Source of the DNA: Fimbriimonadales bacterium
GTDB taxonomy: Bacteria; Armatimonadota; Fimbriimonadia; Fimbriimonadales; GBS-DC
Length of the DNA: 5,811 bases
Direction of reading: 5' to 3'
Assembly (NCBI GenBank): GCA_026416655.1
Contig: JAOAES010000025.1
Location: 1 to 5,811, forward strand
This document shows positions 1 to 4,446 of this stretch, one piece after another; within the stretch, counting starts at the first letter, position 1, and each line of letters opens with the position of its first letter. The translations under genes and the position numbers were made by a program. Under the pieces are notes generated by a model that was not told where the DNA came from, searched no databases, and saw only the letters and a list, made by a program, of their open reading frames with translations.

Positions 1-393
1 GGGCAGGATCAAGCCCACAACAGTCCTGCACGCGCGGGTTTCAATGGGCACCCGCCCTTAGGGGCGAATGCTACTTGATGTTTTGTGGGCAGGGCAAGAT
101 GAAACTAAAGTTCCTTCTTATGGTTTCAATGGGCACCCGCCCTTAGGGGCGAATGCTACGCGGGTAAACCCAGCTCATCAGACCTCCTCGTAGGTAAGGT
201 GTGTTTCAATGGGCACCCGCCCTTAGGGGCGAATGCTACCCTACGCCTGCGGGTGAATAATCGTATAAACGCAACAGTGTTTCAATGGGCACCCGCCCTT
301 AGGGGCGAATGCTACGGTCGGCAGCGCCGGCAGTTGCGCTTACAAAAGGTTAACGCGTTTCAATGGGCACCCGCCCTTAGGGGCGAATGCTAC
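1..393 (-). CRISPR. CRISPR array end, five identical 37-nt repeats
   Basis: Five perfect copies of a 37-nt repeat lie at 38-74, 123-159, 203-239, 279-315 and 357-393. On the plus strand the repeat begins GTTTCAATGGGCACC and ends AATGCTAC. Its middle, CGCCC-TTAG-GGGCG, can form a 5-bp stem. The complete spacers are 75-122 (48 nt), 160-202 (43), 240-278 (39) and 316-356 (41); they are unrelated to each other. The window opens inside a spacer (1-37), so the array continues to the left. On the minus strand the repeat ends in ATTGAAAC, the known 8-nt crRNA 5' handle of many type I and III systems, so I infer leftward transcription with a leader right of 393. All visible repeats are identical, including the one at 357-393, which fits a leader-proximal end rather than a decayed distal end. 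No intact cas gene is visible, so the subtype cannot be set. Confidence 0.97.
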
Positions 394-465
394 GGTATAG
401 CTTACCTCATTACACCCCCCTCTTGTCAAGGGGTTTGCCCGCTTCTTAACAATTGACGAAAATTT
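394..465 (-). promoter_or_regulatory. Probable CRISPR leader, repeat-proximal part
   Basis: This AT-richer stretch directly abuts the last repeat on the side predicted to be upstream from the repeat orientation. On the minus strand it holds an exact TTGACA (plus 424-429), a consensus -35 hexamer. Roughly 19 nt further along is TAAGCT, a poor -10 match, so the promoter call is weak. The leader-repeat junction carries an imperfect palindrome, GGTATAGCTTACC (394-406). A short hairpin, CCCTCTTG-T-CAAGGG, lies around 418-432 and overlaps the TTGACA. Where the leader ends on the right is not visible; it may extend into the repeat-rich stretch beyond 465. Confidence 0.5.
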
Positions 466-476
466 TGAACTCAGCC

Positions 477-536
477 TTTGCGCGACCCCCCTCCGATTTT
501 GAACTCAAGGGCGATTGGGAGGGGGGGTCGCGCAAA
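477..536. repeat. REPIN-like hairpin, copy A
   Basis: The left arm, TTTGCGCGACCCCCCTCC (477-494), and the right arm, GGAGGGGGGGTCGCGCAAA (518-536), are reverse complements apart from one extra G in the right arm. This gives an 18-bp stem with a 23-nt loop. The same TTGCGCGACCCCCCT left arm (478-492) and GGGGGGGTCGCGCA right arm (521-534) recur about 202 bp to the right as copy B, while the loops differ. Two short GC-rich palindromic units facing each other resemble REP doublets (REPINs). No T tract follows on either strand, so it is not a canonical intrinsic terminator. Confidence 0.85.
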
Positions 537-598
537 AGGTAGTGTGAATTGGCTCTTTGGAGGGGCAGGTTTTTGGGTGCGGATTTTGAGTTCAGATT

Positions 599-639
599 GG
601 GGTGTGTTTTGGGGTGTTTGGCGGGGTTTACGGGGGGGG
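599..639 (+). other. Periodic G tracts, possible G-quadruplex
   Basis: Runs of at least four G lie at 599-602, 611-614, 623-626 and 632-639, with loops of 8, 8 and 5 nt. GGGG recurs at starts 599, 611, 623 and 635, an exact 12-nt period. Four such tracts within 41 nt could fold as an intramolecular G-quadruplex on the plus strand. On the minus strand, the predicted template-sense of the leader, the same region is C-rich. Folding has not been tested. Confidence 0.5.
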
Positions 640-661
640 CGTTTTTGGGTTGAGTTCATTT

Positions 662-676
662 ATTTAGCGTGGCTAA
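662..676. repeat. Palindromic direct repeat, left copy
   Basis: ATTTAGCGTGGCTAA occurs here and again, exactly, at 740-754. The core TTAGC-GTG-GCTAA is a perfect inverted repeat with a 3-nt centre. The two copies flank hairpin copy B, separated by 63 bp. This arrangement could be a target-site duplication left by insertion of the hairpin, or a pair of protein-binding sites. Confidence 0.8.
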
Positions 677-680
677 GAGT

Positions 681-737
681 TGCGCGACCCCCCTGTAGAC
701 ATTTGTTTTGAGTTCAGCGGGGTGGGGGGGTCGCGCA
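681..737. repeat. REPIN-like hairpin, copy B
   Basis: The left arm TGCGCGACCCCCC (681-693) pairs with the right arm GGGGGGGTCGCGCA (724-737), again with one extra G on the right. The stem is 13 bp and the loop (694-723) is about 30 nt. The arms are the same as in copy A, including the 6-C versus 7-G asymmetry, but the loop is different apart from a shared TTTTGARYTCA motif. This copy is framed on both sides by the 15-bp direct repeat ATTTAGCGTGGCTAA. Confidence 0.85.
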
Positions 738-739
738 GA

Positions 740-756
740 ATTTAGCGTGGCTAAAT
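740..756. repeat. Palindromic direct repeat, right copy
   Basis: This is the second copy of the 15-bp repeat, here extended to a perfect 17-nt palindrome, ATTTAGC-GTG-GCTAAAT. On the minus strand it overlaps the TAG stop codon (751-753) of the cas1-cas2 remnant, so the remnant ends exactly inside the repeat. Confidence 0.8.
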
Positions 757-1011
757 AATCAGGGGCTGTTCGTAGTCTACGTAAGTGTCGCGCCCGTAGG
801 TTTCCACCCACTGGCCGCGGTCGCCCGGCAGGCGGTAGAAGCGAAGGCTGTCCGCGCACAGGCGTTTGCGCGCCTGAAAGCGGAACGATTCGCGCTGAAT
901 TGGGTTCTGAATTTTGCCTGCGGTGAACTGCCGGGCGAGGCGGAGCGTGCGCTCAGGGTTGTTGAGCGTCAGGTGCTGGGCGCGGCGTAGCCGCACCGCT
1001 TTGCGTATACG
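751..1011 (-). pseudogene. Collapsed cas1-cas2 remnant
   Basis: The open frame (81 codons if started at GTG 994-996; open back to a TAG at 1012-1014) reads like two joined CRISPR adaptation fragments. Residues 4-31 contain RRAQ and PERTLRLARQFTAGKIQN, matching the conserved Cas1 helix usually seen as RAQ...DPE.AL.LAR..V.GKI.NQ. Residues 33-81 contain IQRESFRF, then DSLRFYRL, then WVETYG and a final PLII, the pattern of the Cas2 C-terminal half. Cas1 is normally about 320 residues and Cas2 about 90, so most of Cas1, the start of Cas2 and some of its middle are missing; neither active site survives. The join keeps the frame open. Order and strand (cas1, cas2, leader, array) fit the canonical layout. 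The family assignment is by eye from motifs; a small expressed fusion peptide is possible but unlikely to act in spacer uptake. Confidence 0.68.
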
Positions 1012-2014
1012 CTATAAAGTCTTCCAGCGTCTCTTCGGCGCGCCCCGATTCGATCGCGCGCATTGCCAGCAGGATTCCGTCGCGGATGTCGTCCACGCGC
1101 CCAGCGACCCACAGCGCGACGCCCGCGCTGGGCAGGATGGCGCGCATCCGCCGTTCATCATCGCCCGTAATCGCCGCACGCAGAATCTGCGCATTTTCCT
1201 GCGGCGTCTCGCCCGGCAGGAGCGCACTCTCGGGCACAGGCTCCAGACCGAAATCGCTTGGTGTGAACTCGAAAGTCTCGATCGCGCCGTCGGGCTTGAG
1301 ATGCGCTGCGACCGTGACCCCAATCGGCGAGACCTCGTCTAAACCGTCCATCCCGTGCACGACCAGCGCCCTTTCCGTTCCAAGTTCTGCCAGCGCCTCG
1401 GCGATGAGCGTGAGCCACTCCCAGCTGAACACGCCCAGCAGCTGCTTGCGCGCGTTCGCGGGATTCGTGAGCGGTCCCAGCAGGTTGAACACGGTGCGCA
1501 CGCCCAGTTCCCGACGCACCGGGGCGACATGTCGCATCGCAGGGTGGTGCATCGGTGCGAACATAAAGCCCACGCCCACTTGTTCAATTCCCTGCGCGAT
1601 TTGTTCCGGCGTCAGGTTCAGGTTCACGCCCAACGCTTCCAGCACATCTGCGCTGCCGCACCGGCTGCTCACCGCGCGGTTGCCGTGCTTGGCGATGGGC
1701 ACGCCCGCCGCTGCGACTACAAACGCGGTCGCGGTGGAGAGATTCCACGTTTTCAGCCTATCGCCCCCTGTCCCGCAGGTATCCAGCAAGTCGGGGTTAT
1801 CGATAGGCACTTTCACGGAGTGGGTGCGCATCGCCCGCGCAAAGCCGATGAGTTCCTGGAGCGTCTCCCCCCGCGTGCGCATCGTCATCAGCACGCCCGC
1901 AATCTGTACGGGCGTGAGTGCGCCCTGCATCATGGCGTCCATCAGCGTCTCCGCCTGCGTGGCGTCTAAATCGTCCCCTTCCAGTACGCGCCTGACCAGT
2001 GCGGCGAGTTCCAT
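953..2014 (-). CDS. trpD: Anthranilate phosphoribosyltransferase
   Basis: This enzyme transfers the phosphoribosyl group of PRPP to anthranilate, the second step of tryptophan synthesis from chorismate, in the cytoplasm. The 353-aa product has the N-terminal helical domain (about 1-70), then the glycine loop GTGGD (81-85) that binds PRPP, NLST (91-94), KHGNR (109-113), GSADVLEALG (120-129), HHPAMRHVAPVRRELG (156-171) with the anthranilate-site arginine region, and GLDEVSP (224-230) with the metal-binding Asp-Glu pair. The length is slightly above the usual 330-345. The extra tail after about residue 339 (GAATPRPAPDAQQP) is Pro/Ala-rich, is unlike the family end, and overlaps the Cas1-like frame, so it may be acquired. 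No other trp gene is next to it. The ATG at 2012-2014 gives a full-length N-terminus. There is no clear Shine-Dalgarno sequence, but a -10-like hexamer lies 7 nt upstream. Confidence 0.96.
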   Translation of the reverse strand: MELAALVRRVLEGDDLDATQAETLMDAMMQGALTPVQIAGVLMTMRTRGETLQELIGFARAMRTHSVKVPIDNPDLLDTCGTGGDRLKTWNLSTATAFVVAAAGVPIAKHGNRAVSSRCGSADVLEALGVNLNLTPEQIAQGIEQVGVGFMFAPMHHPAMRHVAPVRRELGVRTVFNLLGPLTNPANARKQLLGVFSWEWLTLIAEALAELGTERALVVHGMDGLDEVSPIGVTVAAHLKPDGAIETFEFTPSDFGLEPVPESALLPGETPQENAQILRAAITGDDERRMRAILPSAGVALWVAGRVDDIRDGILLAMRAIESGRAEETLEDFIAYTQSGAATPRPAPDAQQP

Positions 2015-2021
2015 GCGTGTA

Positions 2022-2030
2022 AATATACCT
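2022..2030 (-). promoter_or_regulatory. Possible trpD -10 element, leaderless type
   Basis: The minus strand reads AGGTATATT here, with TATATT ending 7 nt before the trpD ATG. That spacing would place the transcript start at or near the start codon, as in leaderless messages, and fits the lack of a clear Shine-Dalgarno sequence. A -35 element is not convincing. The same GGTATA core precedes the DUF1992 gene and tatA. Confidence 0.35.
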
Positions 2031-2065
2031 GACCGCTGGGGTTTGGAAACGGCTCTTCGAATAAT

Positions 2066-3667
2066 TTAGGACGGTTGCGCCGCCAGCCGTCGTGCGGTCT
2101 CCCAGCCGCCGAGGCGCTCATAGCCGGGCAGGTCTAACGGCGACCTCTCGGCGGCGTCTGGCGTGTCGAGCGGGATTTGTGCGAGGGCGCATGCCAGCGC
2201 ACACAGGATTGCCCACTCGCCCTGGGCGACGACAGCGAGGCGCGTCGCCTTCGGCTTCAAGCGGAGCAGTAGCCCCAGAACCGCGCGGGCGCGCGCCGTG
2301 TCGGGCGTCAGGTTGTAGGTGGTGTGATAGGCGTAGTGGGTTGCGGGCGCTGTGCGGGGCAGCTCCGGCAGGCTGAGCAGCATGTAGCCCTCGCGTTCGT
2401 AGCGTCGGGCGCGGGCGTCGCCGAACACGACGGCGCGGCGTGGGGCGTGCGGCGTCTCCAGCGCGCCCTGCCACACTTCGGGGAGCGGGTCGTTCAGGGC
2501 ATCCTGAGCGCGTTCCAGTCCCAGCATGCTCAGAATCGCCTCCTGCGCCTCTTTCTCGAATCGGCGCGTGCGCCGCCAGCGTGTGACCGCCGTGCGCGCC
2601 TGCTTCTGGAACACGCCGAACACAGCGTCGCCTGTAGGCGCGTCGGCGGGCTTGGGCAGTGCGTCGCCCCACACACGCAAGGCGGGGATGAGCGTCTCCC
2701 ACTGCAGGGCGGGGTCTTGCGGCGGGCGCGGCAGGCTCCACAGGCGAGCGAGCCATTCGTAATACGCTTTGCGCGGCTCCGCGCCCCACTGATGCCCCTC
2801 ATGGTAATGCGCCCATTGAAATCGCGACTCCTCGCGAAACAGCCGATAGACACGCTGAAGGTAAGGCGCAACCACTTCCGGGTTATCGCGCGTCCAGTCG
2901 CCCGAATCGGAGATGAGCAGCATCGGGCGGGGCGCGGTGAGTGCGGCGATTTCAGGGTTGCCCGCAAACAGGCGCAGAAGCGGCGCGTTCTCGCAGAGGC
3001 ATCCGCCCTGCATGAGGCTGGAGACCATCTTCACCGGGGCGGCGCAGCTCAGGTGCGGCTCCAGCGCGCTCAGCAGAAAGGTCTGCGTGCCCCCGCCCGA
3101 AATCCCGCTGCAGCCGATACGCTCAGGGTCGATTTCGGGCTGGCGACGGAGCCACTCGAACGCGCACAGGCTGTTCCATGTCTGTAGCCCCGCACGGCTG
3201 AAGCCCCAGCGACGCCATTCCACCGGCTCCGCGCCCCAGTGCGGCAGCTGGAACAGGTCGTTGTAGCCGACCATATCGTAGCTCAAGACATACACGCCCG
3301 CCTGGGCGAGGGCGACCGCTCGCAGGACATCGGCTTCGTTGAGCCTGCCATGTTCGAAGTGCCCGTGCGGCTGCATCATCGCGGGAGCGCGTTTATCGAC
3401 GGGCGTTTCCGGGATGAACAGGCTGCCCGTGAGGTAGAAATCGGGCAGGGTCTCCAGCGCGAAGCGTTCAATTCGGAAGCCCGCACCGCGATACGATTCG
3501 GCGCGCAGGACACGCAACGGCGCAGGGGGCAGGTCGGGCGTTAGCCCCAACGCGAAACGCAGATGCGCCCGCAGCCGCCGCGCGAAAGCGTCCCACCGTG
3601 CCCGGCTCGCGACGCGCTCCTCCTGCGGTGGGTAGGGCGTATCATGGGTGCGCTCGGCATTAAACAT
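2066..3667 (-). CDS. Alpha/beta-hydrolase, acetyl xylan esterase-like, with degenerate second domain
   Basis: The 533-aa product looks like a serine hydrolase of the acetyl xylan esterase / Abhydrolase_7-like group; the substrate is unknown. Visible landmarks are PHGHFEHGR (about 100-108), VYVLSYDMVGYND (about 125-137), the nucleophile elbow GISGGG with Ser190, LISDSGDW (about 251-258) holding the likely acid residue, and HYHEGHQW (about 287-294) with the likely catalytic His. The first 310 residues hold this complete catalytic domain. The C-terminal part (about 360-533) resembles a second hydrolase-like domain in which the elbow position reads VVAQGEWAILC, without a Ser nucleophile, so it is probably non-catalytic. 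No signal peptide or membrane segment is seen, so it is likely cytoplasmic. I prefer ATG 3665-3667; an in-frame TTG two codons upstream (3671-3673) is an alternative. It lies 44 bp downstream of the DUF1992 gene and 51 bp upstream of trpD, in the same direction. Confidence 0.85.
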   Translation of the reverse strand: MFNAERTHDTPYPPQEERVASRARWDAFARRLRAHLRFALGLTPDLPPAPLRVLRAESYRGAGFRIERFALETLPDFYLTGSLFIPETPVDKRAPAMMQPHGHFEHGRLNEADVLRAVALAQAGVYVLSYDMVGYNDLFQLPHWGAEPVEWRRWGFSRAGLQTWNSLCAFEWLRRQPEIDPERIGCSGISGGGTQTFLLSALEPHLSCAAPVKMVSSLMQGGCLCENAPLLRLFAGNPEIAALTAPRPMLLISDSGDWTRDNPEVVAPYLQRVYRLFREESRFQWAHYHEGHQWGAEPRKAYYEWLARLWSLPRPPQDPALQWETLIPALRVWGDALPKPADAPTGDAVFGVFQKQARTAVTRWRRTRRFEKEAQEAILSMLGLERAQDALNDPLPEVWQGALETPHAPRRAVVFGDARARRYEREGYMLLSLPELPRTAPATHYAYHTTYNLTPDTARARAVLGLLLRLKPKATRLAVVAQGEWAILCALACALAQIPLDTPDAAERSPLDLPGYERLGGWETARRLAAQPS

Positions 3668-3677
3668 TTGCAAATGA

Positions 3678-3692
3678 GTTCGATTCTCGAAC
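3678..3692. promoter_or_regulatory. Perfect inverted repeat upstream of the hydrolase
   Basis: GTTCGA-TTC-TCGAAC is a 6-bp perfect inverted repeat with a 3-nt centre, in the 44-bp gap between the DUF1992 stop and the hydrolase start. It lies about 11 nt upstream of the ATG. It could be an operator or a small hairpin masking the start. There is no T tract, so a terminator is unlikely. The function is inferred from position only. Confidence 0.35.
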
Positions 3693-3711
3693 AGTGAATC
3701 CTGTTTGTGCG

Positions 3712-4194
3712 TCAGCCCTCTTCCTGCACGAACTGCGCGTAGAACCGCTTCCGCTCTGCCTCAATCTGAAACGGGGTCTGGGGGCAGGCGTTGGCGGGCG
3801 CGGTGCAGTTATAGGCTAAAATCAGGCTGTTCACACGCTGCATCAGGCTCAGAATGCCCTGCCAGCTGGCGTCGCGCCACGCGGTAAACCGCTCTGCGCT
3901 AAGCTGGCAGGCACGGGGGTATTCGCGTTCGGCGATACGCCACAGGCGCAGGGCGTCCTCGCGCAGGCGTTCGATCTCGCGGGCGCGCTCCAGCCAGTCG
4001 GGCAGCACCCCTGCGCTCTTGAGCAGGCGAATAGCGGGGCGTAGCTCAGGCGGTGCGAACCACTCCTCGTCTAAAGGCAGCGGCTTGCCCTTGCCGGGCA
4101 GGTCGTCGAACTTGCCCTCCTGCATCGCCTCCTCGATTTTGCGCTCGGCAATGAGTTCAATCACGCGCTGAATGTCAAAACCCGATTCGCGCAT
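3712..4194 (-). CDS. DUF1992 / DnaJC28-like conserved-domain protein
   Basis: The 160-aa product carries the hallmark of the DUF1992 family (the conserved region shared with DnaJ homologue subfamily C member 28): an N-terminal helix followed by EEAMQEGKFDDLPGKGKP (about 21-38) and PLPLDE (38-43), then a second conserved part, VNSLILAYNCTAPANA (121-136). The family's biochemical role is not established; despite the name there is no J domain here. A helical, charged middle (about 65-100) is predicted from its composition. The length is within the usual range for bacterial members. It is the first gene of the leftward set and is divergent from tatA. The ATG at 4192-4194 begins just before the conserved helix. 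No good Shine-Dalgarno sequence is seen. Confidence 0.88.
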   Translation of the reverse strand: MRESGFDIQRVIELIAERKIEEAMQEGKFDDLPGKGKPLPLDEEWFAPPELRPAIRLLKSAGVLPDWLERAREIERLREDALRLWRIAEREYPRACQLSAERFTAWRDASWQGILSLMQRVNSLILAYNCTAPANACPQTPFQIEAERKRFYAQFVQEEG

Positions 4195-4213
4195 TCGAGA
4201 AATAGTTATACCT
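4195..4213 (-). promoter_or_regulatory. Possible promoter of the DUF1992 gene
   Basis: On the minus strand CAGGTATAACT precedes the start, with TATAAC at plus 4205-4210, 10 nt before the ATG. The very short distance would give a leaderless or nearly leaderless message. It belongs to the same GGTATA-type motif set as the trpD and tatA upstream regions. No clear -35 is seen. Confidence 0.35.
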
Positions 4214-4240
4214 GCCCGTGTCGCAGCGCGATTCTCAGAT

Positions 4241-4265
4241 AGGGTATACTACCTTTTGGAGGAGA
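4241..4265 (+). promoter_or_regulatory. tatA operon -10 element and strong ribosome binding site
   Basis: AGGGTATACT (4241-4250) supplies a good -10 hexamer, TATACT (4245-4250); the -35 is not convincing. GGAGGAGA (4258-4265) is a strong Shine-Dalgarno sequence 7 nt before the ATG at 4273. It decides the start of tatA over later in-frame ATGs at 4291 and 4309. This promoter faces away from the DUF1992 promoter. Confidence 0.6.
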
Positions 4266-4272
4266 ACCGAGT

Positions 4273-4446
4273 ATGCCGATTCTGGGATATATGGGTACGC
4301 AGGAGTGGATGATTCTCCTGGTCATCGTGCTGGTGCTGTTTGGCGCGTCGCGTCTGCCCGCGCTGGCGCGGTCGATTGGGGAGGCTCTGACGGAGTTCCG
4401 CCGCGCGACGCGTACCGAAGACGAGGCGGAACAGACGCAGAAGTGA
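4273..4446 (+). CDS. tatA: Twin-arginine translocase subunit TatA/TatE, short form
   Basis: This 57-aa protein matches the TatA/E family, which forms the pore-like oligomer for export of folded proteins across the cytoplasmic membrane. It shows the short N-terminus with a polar Gln-Glu (10-11) before one membrane segment, WMILLVIVLVLFG (12-24), the hallmark Phe-Gly (23-24), then SRLPALARSIGEALTEFRR (26-44), which is the conserved LP..AR..G.al.eF amphipathic helix, and a brief acidic tail (DEAEQTQK). It is a little shorter than typical TatA (60-90 aa), and lacks the long tail of TatB. A strong ribosome binding site precedes the start. Its TGA stop overlaps the next gene's GTG (GTGA). No tatC is in the window. 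Confidence 0.9.
   Translation: MPILGYMGTQEWMILLVIVLVLFGASRLPALARSIGEALTEFRRATRTEDEAEQTQK

Larger units (their letters stand above)
463..716 (+). repeat. Five interspersed TTGARYTCA motifs
   Basis: TTTTGAACTCA occurs at 463-473 and 497-507, TTTTGAGTTCA at 584-594 and 706-716, and GGTTGAGTTCA at 648-658. All five read TTGA-(AC or GT)-TCA in the same direction. The near-palindromic core TGA..TCA is constant and only the central dinucleotide changes. Two copies sit in the loops of the two hairpins. Five copies of an 8-mer or its complement in about 250 bp is far above chance. The role is unknown; repeated half-sites for a DNA-binding protein are one option. Confidence 0.7.
466..739. other. Non-coding repeat-rich stretch between CRISPR leader and cas remnant
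   Basis: No reading frame here looks like a real protein; the translations are low-complexity Gly/Trp- or Pro/Arg-rich products of G and C runs. The stretch holds two GCGCGACCCCCC hairpins, one member of a palindrome pair, most of the TTGARYTCA motifs and a series of G tracts, each listed separately. The plus strand is strongly G- and T-rich between about 555 and 655. Its position fits an extended leader, but the duplicated hairpins look more like inserted small repeats than part of a conserved leader. Confidence 0.7.

Noticed and set aside
199..456. Plus-strand open frame across the repeats, product starting MCFNGHPPLGANAT
   Set aside because: It is made of CRISPR repeats and spacers; the peptide repeats the translated repeat unit and has no coding character.
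478..711. Plus-strand frame rich in Gly and Trp
   Set aside because: It derives from G-run DNA and hairpin arms; there is no ribosome binding site and no family-like pattern.
471..737. Hairpins as intrinsic terminators for trpD or the array
   Set aside because: Stems are strong but neither is followed by a T tract on either strand, and the arms are repeated as a unit.
914..2069. Long plus-strand open frames opposite trpD
   Set aside because: They are antisense shadows of a high-GC gene; the minus strand encodes a full, motif-complete TrpD.
2118..3544. Several open frames within the hydrolase gene on both strands
   Set aside because: Products are Arg/Ala-rich with no recognisable motifs, while the hydrolase frame carries a complete catalytic domain.
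4218..4442. Longer start for the duplicated protein at GTG 4218
   Set aside because: It would read through the promoter, ribosome binding site and all of tatA in another frame; the GTG at 4443 has a GTGA coupling to tatA and begins before the first recognisable module.
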